The position numbers and the translations under genes are program-made. From Phytophthora hibernalis (lineage: Eukaryota; Oomycota; Peronosporomycetes; Peronosporales; Peronosporaceae), in NCBI GenBank assembly GCA_012656075.1, contig JAAKBF010000396.1, positions 173,231-237,230 on the forward strand: DNA of 64,000 bases, in the 5' to 3' direction. The notes under the pieces were generated by a model. The model did not search any database, was not told where the DNA came from, and saw nothing but the letters and a program-made list of their open reading frames with translations. Positions 32,401-41,019 of the stretch are shown one piece after another. How positions within the stretch are numbered: position 1 is the first letter of the stretch; each line of letters opens with the position of its first letter.

Positions 32401-33757
32401 GTGGACGAGGTCCAGGACCCCCGCACTCTTGACGGTCTTCTCGGGCTTGCGAGGGAAGTTGTCCTCGTGCATTTTCCCATGCAGCAACCAGCACAAACGT
32501 CCACAGTCGTAGGTGCTTCCGTAACCCGCGGCAACCCTTCTGCCGTCGTACGTAGCTGCTCATAGCGCTTATACGGGATGTGGCCTAGGCGTGCGTGCAA
32601 CACGCTCCACGGCTCCTTACGCGGTGTCGTTGCAGCACGACACACCTCGCCCCCACTGTCTTTAGCTTGTAGACATTTCCACAGCGCTTTGCCTCCATGA
32701 CGTTTGCGTCGCCATAGCGAAAGACACACTTGTTCTTGCTGAACTGCGCGACGACGTCCTTCTCGGCCAGCTTCGCCACCGAGATGAGGCTTCCATCAAC
32801 CTCAGGGATGTACAGAACATCCGACAGCGTGACAGACGTCCCGTCCATCAGCTTCAAACCGACGGTGCCCATTGCAACTGCGTCGATCTTCGTACCATCC
32901 GCGATCGTGATGCGGACTGGCGTCTTCAGCTCCTTCATGGACACGAACTTGTCCGGACGCTGGTCATGTGCGAGATTGCACCAGAGTCGACGAGCCACTC
33001 AGTCTTGCTCATCGCACTCGTTGCCGTGAACGCGAAGTCGGAGGTCTCTCTCGCGACTTGTCCGCGTCCCTCGTCGGCCTTCTTCTTGCGGCACTCATTT
33101 TGCTTGTGCCCAGGCTTCTCGCAATAGAAGCACTTGCCCGTGAGCTTGCGCTTGCCGTTGTCCTTCTTGGCCACGAACGCCTTCTGTTGAGCCGATGACG
33201 TTTCATCCGAGGCTTCAACACCAGCGAGAGCTTGGATCGCGTACGCCAACGTCACGTTAGGCGTATTCTCGAGGACGATGCTGATCATCCGGTACTCATC
33301 CGTCAGACTACCGAGCAGCAACACGAGCTGTTGGTCTCATCCAACGGCTCCCCGATCGTCTCCATTTGCAAGACGATCTCTTTGAACTGGTCCACGTGAA
33401 CCGCGAACCGCGTACCGGACTCCATCTTGAAGTTGTGCAACTTCTTGGTGACGAGGAGTCGGTTCTTCAGCGTGTTCCGGTTGAACTGCTCCTTGAGCAT
33501 ATGCCACGAGTCGACAGCCGATGTCGCTCCATGGATGTAGAATTGGTATGTGAGACTCACGTCTCCAGCGATCACACCAACGGCTTTCAGATCATCCATT
33601 TCAATTGTGCCGTGGAGCGATCGCTCAGCGCGTCGAACTCTGGCTTGATGATGTGGGCCAGTAGTCCCTTGCGCAAAAGCTTCATCCTCATGTTGAGCTC
33701 CCAGTGGAAGTCGTTGCCTTCCACGAGTTTGACGGTGTCAGCGTAGCTTGGGCTCAT
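29476..33757 (-). pseudogene. Copia gag-pol polyprotein, frame-broken
   Basis: Gag starts at 33757 (MSPSYADTVKLVEGNDF) and carries a zinc knuckle CFYCEKPGHKQNEC near 33093-33134. The protease motif is WLVDSGAISHM near 32990. The pre-integrase block (HARLGHIPYKRYEQL), integrase core (DLVHSDVMGPM, TFIDDYSR) and TPQQNGLAERMN follow to ~31750. Reverse transcriptase shows RWVFALKRDEKGQV, GVDTAFLYGKFEEEIYMELP and the catalytic YVDDM (near 30440). RNase H shows SSTEAEYMAL and ARTKHIDIR (near 29650-29830). The frame changes at about 33320, 32990, 32600, 32470, 32200, 31900, 31690, 31290, 29890 and 29565. The one-frame design and this number of breaks suggest an inactive copy, although sequence errors may account for some. 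Confidence 0.85.
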
Positions 33758-33761
33758 AACC
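33746..33761 (-). other. Primer binding site, internal tRNA-iMet type
   Basis: Directly inside the 5' LTR the element strand reads GGTTATGAGCCCAAGC. Its complement, GGGCTCATAACC (33750-33761), equals the anticodon stem-loop of eukaryotic initiator tRNA-Met, as in Drosophila copia where a 5' half-tRNA primes. The ATG within it is also the gag start codon. Confidence 0.7.
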
Positions 33762-34153
33762 AATTGCGAATGCAGACGTAGCCTGGTAGCCGAGATGAGG
33801 GGTAGGAAAGAAATCCGAAAGTGAGTTCCATTGAGTTAGACGTCCTAGTCCTGCTTGCTCTCTCCTACACATGTAGTTCTCCTATCTCCCTGTTTTCACT
33901 TGATCCAATTATGCAACGGACACACCAAACTGCAACGGACACGGTCGGTCTCGTCAATGCATATGCAAATCACCATCTGATGTGCAAGTTGAAGCCATCC
34001 GACCAATCACCGTGCGCGATGCCAAAGATCTGCCAATCAGATTCCATCGTTCGTGTCTCCCCAATAGCTGCCCCACAGGCCACACGCCCGGCATGCGCAG
34101 GACGTGTGTCTAGAGGTACCCAGCCGAGCAGACGACGAAGTGCAATCGCAAGA
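33762..34153 (-). repeat. 5' LTR of copia element
   Basis: 392 bp, matching 29029-29468 except for scattered substitutions and the missing ~48-bp segment. It should carry the element's promoter; no TATA box is obvious. Confidence 0.9.
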
Positions 34154-34604
34154 CATAGGGACGACTGGCAGCAGTTGTTTAGCATAAAGAAATACCAGAC
34201 TACATGTAACAGGGACCACTTTCAGTTTGTGTGTACCAGTAGGAAAATGTACACAGTCTACGCTAGACAAACGTTCTCGGAGCGTCTCCTCAGGTGACGC
34301 TCCTGCGCAGCCGCAGCATCTGCTTGGTTCACTTAATCACGCTGTTGCCGGCTCATTTTTATGACGAGTGGGTGTTTGGCCAACCTTCGCGCAACATACA
34401 TTTGAGCAACACTGGCGGAGAAACCAGGGCCTAAGGCCCTGGTTTGTGCGGTGGACGTTTATTAATAAAGATTCTCGCACTTAGCTGGGGTGGACGGCAC
34501 ATGCTACACTGTGTAGCCTACACACAGGTAATTTATTTGTTTCTACATGTCTGCAAATAATACCGGATATAAATAGGCATTTTCTTATTCTATTAATAGA
34601 TTGT

Positions 34605-34949
34605 TTACAGTTCCCAAGGTTTCTTTACGGACTGGCACTGCCATCTTGACTGCCTGTTTGTTTTCGGAAAATCGCACCCCAATCGAACCACCTCCTTCAT
34701 AAATTTCAGAGAATATGTCTTGTCACAAAACTCTTGTGCGGTAGTCGATGACCATCTGACTGAAATATTTCCCCTCCGAATGGGGGTACCGGTACTCAAT
34801 TTATCCAATTCGTATATTATCTGAGATATATTGCGAACATCACTTGAATAAGAGTGATATTGTGAATTCCGTCCAAATTTGCAGATCTTTGGTGTTATGC
34901 AGCAAGAAATCTTGACGACGACCTGGAGCCAAGAAGACGACGAACCCAC
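34605..34949 (-). CDS. Unrecognised 114-residue ORF
   Basis: An open frame with four or five Cys and a basic, Arg/Lys-containing C-terminal half (TYSLKFMKEVVRLGCDFPK). It lies in repeat-rich DNA with no matching neighbour and may be a transposon remnant or chance. No signal peptide is seen. Confidence 0.2.
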   Translation of the reverse strand: MGSSSSWLQVVVKISCCITPKICKFGRNSQYHSYSSDVRNISQIIYELDKLSTGTPIRRGNISVRWSSTTAQEFCDKTYSLKFMKEVVRLGCDFPKTNRQSRWQCQSVKKPWEL

Positions 34950-35323
34950 TCGAGTGCTCTATCATTTACAAAATTTCGTTAAAAGAGGAGCTTTGAAGGT
35001 CGAATCTTCTCACCACTTCCTCGCGTAGTACGCGGCGTGCTTACCCCAACATTTTTGGTCCTTAATTTAAGGACAAAATTCGCTTAAGTACGCTGGACTT
35101 TCCCATTTTTGTCCTAGAACCGGGAATTAAGGACAAAAATGACTTAGTGTTTGTATGGAGGGTGATTTATCCACGCTAAATGCGATGTGTCCGATATATC
35201 AAATTGTATAGAACAGGAAGGCATCAACTTCGGGGATGTTGGGGTTACTCGGGGCGAGTAAGAAGGACATTCTGCGGGAGGTTTTAATAGAGTCTTTTTT
35301 AAGACTCGAGTTTTGAAAAAGAG

Positions 35324-35635
35324 AGGGAAATTCGGTGTTGGTTTGGGGTCGGTTAGATTCTCCGGGTGAAATTCTCCACCGTAAGATTGAAACCTACAGT
35401 GTTTGTTTTTAAATAAAAGGGGATGTATACAGTAGTGCGTTCCTCAGCAAAAAACCTTATCAGCACCCAATGCATCTAAGGGCTGAGCATGAATCCACAG
35501 CGTGCCCTACGTTTGGACACACCTTTTCAAAACATGGTAGGTTTCAATCTTACGGAGTAGAACTTCACCTGGAGAACCTAACCGTCCTCAAACCGAATTA
35601 ATTTTAAAATACGGACCCCAAAACCGAATTTCCCT
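35324..35635. mobile_element. MITE-like element with long imperfect terminal inverted repeats
   Basis: The left end (AGGGAAATTCGGTGTTGG... to CCGTAAGATTGAAACCTACA, ~35324-35405) is mirrored on the right (~35527-35635, ending CCGAATTTCCCT). The best-kept part is CGTAAGATTGAAACCTAC, on the plus strand near 35380 and inverted at 35537-35555. The total length of ~310 bp, the absence of coding and ~80-110 bp arms fit a non-autonomous DNA transposon. I could not define a target duplication. Related pieces occur at 57421-57485 and 57799-57826. Confidence 0.65.
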
Positions 35636-35914
35636 AAAAAAATTGCGTATTTAATCCGACAAATTGTTGCTGTGAGAAAATGCAATTGTGATTTTTGCTG
35701 TTAGTACAAGTATTGAAAGGGGCTGTTTGGCTATTTTAATAAATACCCACTACATGTATTAATAGTGTACCCCGCATTCATGTTTGTAGATTTTATACAC
35801 ACTAACTAACGGTCTTAAAAGTGGTGTTTGCAAACGTGCTTGTCTGTTTGTGCTTCCTGCAATTCTAAACAGCTTTGATAAACTCCGCAGTAGTGATTGC
35901 TTCTGGTGGTCTAT

Positions 35915-36180
35915 GGTGCGATGGAAGGTAGGAAACTACATAGATAACTGGGAAAGGAAAAAGGAATGCGCCCAAACCAGTGCTCGATTGCGATGACTCA
36001 TGGCGATACACGGGCACTTGTCAGCCTTGAGCGTCGAGAGCACACATTATTATCTACAAGAGTGAACCGCCTATTAATAACTCCACATACGTGTTAGTTA
36101 GATTCGCAATACACGACGTAGCAGTTTGCAAACAGTTAGCAGTACAGTTATTATAGTATTGTGCGAGCACTATTACCCAC
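35915..36180 (+). repeat. Decayed repeat related to 40441-40870
   Basis: Shares AACTGGGAAAGGAA-AAGGAATGCG-CAAACCAG, the words CCACATACGTG and CAGTTTGCAAACAGTTAGCAGTACAGTTA, with the segment at 40.5-40.9 kb in the same order. The version here has lost any reading frame. Confidence 0.5.
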
Positions 36181-36263
36181 TGACCCCTATAACGTGTAAG
36201 GAATGGCAGAAACTCGTGCTTCGCTCGATCATTTTTAAAGCGACAGTGGGTAGTTGCCGTCGT

Positions 36264-37232
36264 CTAAAACGGCCAAGACTTTTCGACCTTAGAGAGAAAG
36301 TTCCCGTCGTTCATGGGCGTGTTGGCATCGCCGAAACTCGCTGAGTTCAGGGCGCTGCGAGCGTTGTCCGTCATTTGGTCCCACATGATAAGGTCTTGGA
36401 AGGTACCAGCGTCTCCAGTCGTGTCCAGGTCGTGGTTGATCGGCCAACTGTGTTTGTAGCGAACCTTGACGCTGGTGCCGTCAATGACCCACGGCGGACA
36501 CGGGTTATACTTCGCGTACCCGCTGTGGGACGATGCTGAGCAACCCATGATCTTTGGCTCCGGCACTTCCGGGTTGTCTATGAACACGACGACGTGCTCC
36601 CAGTCGTGGCGGTGCCCCAGTCCAGGAGACGGCGAGTCCTTGGGGAAGTACCAGGAATACATGATGGCCCACATATCGTTGTGCCAGGTTGAACGCCCAT
36701 AGACTTGCGAGCCATGGCCAGAACCTGCGCATTTACCTCTGGATTTTCCGGTTGGTTTGAGACCACCACCAGTCTCGCCGAGATCGTTCACAACCGGGTA
36801 CGGATTGCATCCCGTCCTGATCTGGATCTGGGGTTTGAACTTGACACCAGCCCTCTCGGAGATCGTGACAGGCTCAGGCTGAGGGAATGGTTTTACTTCA
36901 TCGTGACCAATCCACTTCACCTCAAACGGAGGTGGGGCCGGAGTTGGCGCAGGCGTTGGTGCAGGCGTTGGCGGCAAAGTCGGTTCGGGCGTCGGGGCTT
37001 CTGTCGCGCGTGGGTCCGGCCTCGTTGAGATCGGAACGATGGGCTGAGTCCCTGACCCGGACGAGGTTTGATCAACCGATGGTGCCCTCGTGAAATTTTT
37101 CAGAGACGAGTAGTCGATGTATTTCACTTCCGGTTTGGTCGTCACTTCAACAGACTCGTGGTCTTGCTCCGGTTGGCCTTGAACGGCAGCAGCGGCGATC
37201 AAGGCGGCGCATATGACGACGTAGGCCTTCAT
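36264..37232 (-). CDS. NLP (NPP1-type) secreted protein, intact
   Basis: A 322-residue protein. The Met at 37232 begins a clear signal peptide (MKAYVVICAALIAAAAVQG); an in-frame Met 165 bases upstream is less likely. A Thr/Pro-rich linker follows (repeats of PTPAPTPAP near residues 90-120). The NPP1 domain occupies the C-terminal ~210 residues with the family heptapeptide GHRHDWE, two conserved Cys early in the domain, and SWYFPKD ahead of it. NLPs are secreted cytolysin-like proteins of microbes that bind plant sphingolipids, and plants detect them as a pattern. The Thr/Pro linker is longer than in many family members. A frame-broken inverted copy lies at 60352-61333, and the upstream 110 bp are conserved between the two. 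Confidence 0.9.
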   Translation of the reverse strand: MKAYVVICAALIAAAAVQGQPEQDHESVEVTTKPEVKYIDYSSLKNFTRAPSVDQTSSGSGTQPIVPISTRPDPRATEAPTPEPTLPPTPAPTPAPTPAPPPFEVKWIGHDEVKPFPQPEPVTISERAGVKFKPQIQIRTGCNPYPVVNDLGETGGGLKPTGKSRGKCAGSGHGSQVYGRSTWHNDMWAIMYSWYFPKDSPSPGLGHRHDWEHVVVFIDNPEVPEPKIMGCSASSHSGYAKYNPCPPWVIDGTSVKVRYKHSWPINHDLDTTGDAGTFQDLIMWDQMTDNARSALNSASFGDANTPMNDGNFLSKVEKSWPF

Positions 37233-37263
37233 TGCTGGTGTGGAAGGCTGCGTCCGGGTGGGC

Positions 37264-37279
37264 AAATTCTGAAATGACC
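37264..37279 (-). promoter_or_regulatory. Oomycete initiator-like element of the NLP gene
   Basis: The minus strand reads GGTCATTTCAGAATTT, about 14 of 16 positions of the published oomycete Inr pattern GCTCATTYYNCAWTTT, 32 bases upstream of the start. The equivalent site is kept before the second NLP copy. Confidence 0.6.
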
Positions 37280-37722
37280 AACTTCCTCTACTCACAAAAG
37301 TAATTGGGAAGCAAGGTTCTGACTGGAAAGTGAGGCACCGCGCCGCTGTTCGAGCCGAAGACAACTCTACAGTTGTTGTCCTACCATCCCTGTGCACATC
37401 GGAGATTCTATCATGTGATCACCGGCATGGAATGGTAAACTACCTTTTCGTGCAAAGCCACGATATTCCGTGCGGTGCGGATCTACTGTATTACTCGTAA
37501 CGTTACAAAATAAAAATACATGCAGCTGCGCGCGCACATACGCTTTTATAACTGTTCTGATAACACAACTGTTTGCAAGCAAACTGTTATATTAAAATAT
37601 ACTGTAGTGTGTACCGGTAGTAAATTCACGAACAACACTTAAACAGTGGTAAATAAGTGTTATTAATATTAAATATTAATTTTTTAATTAGTATTTAATT
37701 AAAAGTTAATTAATTAATTAAG

Positions 37723-37759
37723 CAAATTTTACTAAAAAATATATTTTTAGTAAAATTTG
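37723..37759. repeat. Perfect 16-bp inverted repeat in an AT-rich tract
   Basis: CAAATTTTACTAAAAA and its exact reverse complement are separated by ATATA. The preceding ~80 bp (37650-37722) are nearly pure A/T with TTAATTAA repeats. It could extrude as a cruciform or form an RNA hairpin. Its role is unknown. Confidence 0.6.
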
Positions 37760-39142
37760 TCGTGTTCGAGCTTATCGGATATGCTAAGGCATAAACGTCG
37801 ATACGCCACGTTTCCCAACTTGCCGGTAAAAAGCACGTTTTAGACTAATAGAACGAGACATCAACTTAAACTGGTTTACATTCCTGTTTTCAGTAAGCTA
37901 AACAGTCACCGGTAGTGTCTATCTAGTAAAACCATGAGCAGCAAAACGCTCCGCACTATTCTTGGGGTCATTGTGCGATAGAAAATATCACTGCATAGAA
38001 AAGATCTTTACATAACAACGCTGCCTCAGTCGCAGCGTGACTTCGTCTCTGTAGGAATACTGTAGGTATTGCTCAGAATGCCAGGTTGTGTCTTATCTTA
38101 TGAGTGTCTAGCTGCCAGCAAGTTGCTGCACTGGGTAATTCATGTGTTTATGTGCACGCACATGGACTCACTCCGACTCGAGTGCCCGAGTGGTGCCTGT
38201 GGTGATGGTGTAGGTCACGCAGTTGTGCTACATGTATTATAGATTATTAATACATAGCACAACGTGTCTGTCGGCAAGAGAAGTTATCGTGGGGAAGCAA
38301 ATTCTGGCCAGAGGCGTCCCTGAGTTTTCCTGTACAAATATTTATTTATTTTAATAATAGTATACCCATTCCAAATACATGTAGAATACCCAACCAAACT
38401 ATTATCTACATGCATAATGCCCAGGCTCTCAGCTTTTATACAACCACGCACGTGTCCTTTAGTGATGATTGCACTCCACCCCGGCGTACCCACTGCATTC
38501 ATCATGGTCCAAGCTAATTTTTAAACCAACCTCGCGAAAAAGCGAGAGATTTTCAAGGCGAGCTATTGCTCTAACGTTATTACTTTTTGAAATTGATAAA
38601 TACAAATGACTGCGAATTGACTGCAATTTCGGTCGAAACTACCCCTAAGCTTACTATTTAATTGTCACTATATGTTTTCGGTACGGTACATGTAATCTAC
38701 CCACCAAACCCAACGGCTACCCAAAATCTTACTTTATCTGTAACACCCTGCCAAATGGTATACCCTGCATTTGAGGGTACACTAATGGAATACATGTACT
38801 ATACCGTATACTATTTGGTAGACCCCGTTACCGGTAAGTCAATTCGTCAGTCATGCGGTCTCATGGCCGAGCTTAAGATCTTCGGTATGGTCAATTTGGG
38901 CGGACTGAGCGCACCAGTACATTTAAACATGTGTTTGAAGTTTCCGCTGATTGCGAAGGTTGGTCCTAATTTGTTTTTATTAATTAAAATTAAAATACAG
39001 ACACTGTACATGTACCCAGTGTGTACTACAGTTGCACGACCACTGTGACTCACCCAAGTTACTAACTTACGTTTGCACACGTAAGATGCTCTGCGCTTCC
39101 TAATGCTGAGTAAGAGACCAGTCACTGGCAGTCACTGACTCA

Positions 39143-39175
39143 CCACGCTCGCTGACTGGCAGTCAGAGAGCGTGG
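39143..39175. repeat. Compound hairpin sequence
   Basis: CCACGCTC and GAGCGTGG enclose a second hairpin, CTGACT-GGC-AGTCAG, giving 8 + 6 paired bases. The motif ACTGGCAGTCA is also repeated just upstream (39121-39135). Confidence 0.5.
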
Positions 39176-39585
39176 CGCGGCAGTGTACTTCGGTATCAGC
39201 TAAGCTTTCTGGCAGACTTTTGAGCAAAAATGTTTGAAAACGACGTCAACGCCACCAACGCTGCTTACTAAATGACCCCGCCGAGGGCAAGGCATCCTGC
39301 TGAAGCCTCTAGAAAGGACATTTACGGCAATCATTCACGCTCGGAGGAAGTACAAAACTGAACTTGTATAATACTGTACCGTTCTGTTGCCTGGTTTTGG
39401 ACATCACGATCACGTTTTAGATCTCAAATCAATTGTAGGATGCGGCGTGTGCTGCATGAACCTAACGTTATTTGCCACCAGAATGGGGAACTCTCGATTT
39501 TAACCCTTACACGGAACATTATCATCAGGTACCACAAATCCATCAGCAGATATCAACAGGTACCACAAGCGATGCATATTATTAT

Positions 39586-39994
39586 ACACCTTTTCAACTT
39601 CAAAATGGCAAAAAGAAAATTCAATACGTCATAACGTAAAATCAAAATGACACAAGGTGACAAATCTGATATTAAAGAAGCAACGGGTTTGAAAGGGAAT
39701 TATATACTGCAGATATATTAAAAACGCTTTGTGCTCGCGCCAGAACTGTTTATTAAGGAACGCTTGATGAAGGGCCGGTTTCTCTTCTACGAAGCTATAA
39801 CCACGTATCTTGCCACATAGGCTCGTTCCACACCATTAAGTCCCATGATGGACCAATTCAGGAGGCGGACGAGCCAGAAGTGCGCGTATGCAAAATATAA
39901 AAACGTGCGTCAGTCACTTCTCTATTCACGTCATTTTGATTTTACCTTATGACGTATTGAATTTTCTTTTGCCATTTTGAAGGTGAAAAGGTGT
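39586..39994. repeat. Inverted repeat pair, 66-bp arms
   Basis: 39586-39651 and 39930-39994 are reverse complements with about three differences, around a ~280-bp spacer. The adjoining TAGTACCGTAGATACCCATTTGATATTTTG (39992-40021) is in turn inverted at about 40373-40398. The nested arms suggest a non-autonomous transposon with another copy beside it. No reading frame is present. Confidence 0.6.
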
Positions 39995-40469
39995 AGTACC
40001 GTAGATACCCATTTGATATTTTGCAACTTAGGATGCCCGTTGTTTTATTGCGCATATCCATAGGTGGTTTCAGCTAAACAAGGGCGGAGCTCATTCAGAG
40101 GAAGCTACATCTACACCGCTTACGCAGCTGCATTAAACTGAGCTGCTGGAGGGAAAACAATTCACTTGCAACCACTTCTTGAGGTTGCCTCTGCCCCATG
40201 CTCTCGTTGTAGACTGTCACTACCATGAATTTGATTCGAGTTTACTGTAGCCATTCCCTGCTGGAGCGAAGTTTGTGGTTGTCTTGGGGGATGATGGGAT
40301 CAGCCTCGACAAGAAAAAAGTTCACAGCATTAACATTGTAAATATATTTTCATTCACAAATACCGATTTAGGCAACAAAATGGGTATCTACGGTACTGAT
40401 ACGGGTCGCTTGTGGATGGTTCCCAACCAGCTTACATGTTTGTAAATTTTACTACACACAAGAGTTACG

Positions 40470-40652
40470 ATGGACTTCGCAGTTGGCGACGGAAGGTATT
40501 ATAGGATAATTGGGAAAGGAATAAGGAATGCGTTCAAACCAGAGCTGGTTGTGTGGCGATGCAAGGACACTGATTGCTTGAACCAAGCGCACACTCTAAT
40601 ATCAAAATGCCTAATTCCACATACGTGCTATTATTGCCAGATATGCTATTAA
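40470..40652 (+). pseudogene. FLYWCH-like zinc-finger fragment, transposon-derived
   Basis: A 60-residue frame containing YYRIIGKG and VVWRCKDTDCLNQAHTL. A Trp-Arg-Cys followed by a Cys and Ala/His residues is the pattern of FLYWCH fingers, which in many eukaryotes belong to Mutator-like transposases. No transposase core is nearby. The surrounding 40441-40870 is a diverged copy of 35915-36180. Confidence 0.4.
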
Positions 40653-41019
40653 TATATGCTACTTCGAAGTATTTACTAACTAGGTACTTCGAAGTACAGT
40701 AGCAATTTGCAAACAGTAGTGTTACAGTAGCAGTACAGTTAGTGTTCGTAAGATGCTGCGCTCAAACATTTTTATTAGAAAATGGTGCTGCATCTTTATG
40801 ACTTTTGCGGTAACAGTTTGCAAACAGTAGGTTACAGTAGCAGTACAGTTAGTGTTTGTACGAGCACTACTATTATTAACCAATGGTTAATAACCACACC
40901 AAATCTGCAATGGTTGCTGTTTTTACTTAGTATTTATGATGCTGTTGTGCGTGTACGTTTTCCAAAGGCGCTGCCTCTCTTCTCACTTATTTCTCTACAT
41001 GGTACAGACCTGGCGGTGC

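Larger units (their letters stand above)
29029..34153 (-). mobile_element. Ty1/copia LTR retrotransposon (complete structure, degenerate coding)
   Basis: Two direct LTRs (29029-29468 and 33762-34153) enclose ~4.3 kb of gag-pol on the minus strand. The 5-bp sequence CATAG occurs immediately outside both ends (29024-29028 and 34154-34158), a target-site duplication. The order gag, protease, integrase, reverse transcriptase, RNase H is that of copia, not gypsy. The internal region is 4293 bp, the size for a single ~1430-codon polyprotein. The LTRs differ by roughly a dozen substitutions plus a ~48-bp indel by eye, so the insertion is not brand new. Confidence 0.92.
34159..36263. other. Gene-poor AT-rich segment with repeats
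   Basis: Holds an unrecognised ORF (34605-34949), a MITE-like element (35324-35635) and a decayed repeat (35915-36180), described separately. Two near copies of TTAAGGACAAAA lie at ~35068-35082 and ~35133-35147. No conserved gene is seen. Confidence 0.5.
37280..40940. other. Long gene-poor, repeat-rich segment
   Basis: About 3.7 kb without a supported gene, rich in TATTAATA and TACATGTA palindromes. The inverted repeats and the FLYWCH-like fragment are listed separately. No conserved protein was recognised elsewhere in it. Confidence 0.5.

Noticed and set aside
29029..34153. Gypsy or retroviral classification of the LTR element
   Set aside because: Integrase precedes reverse transcriptase and the motifs YVDDM, SSTEAEYMAL and TPQQNGLAERMN are copia-type; no envelope gene is present.
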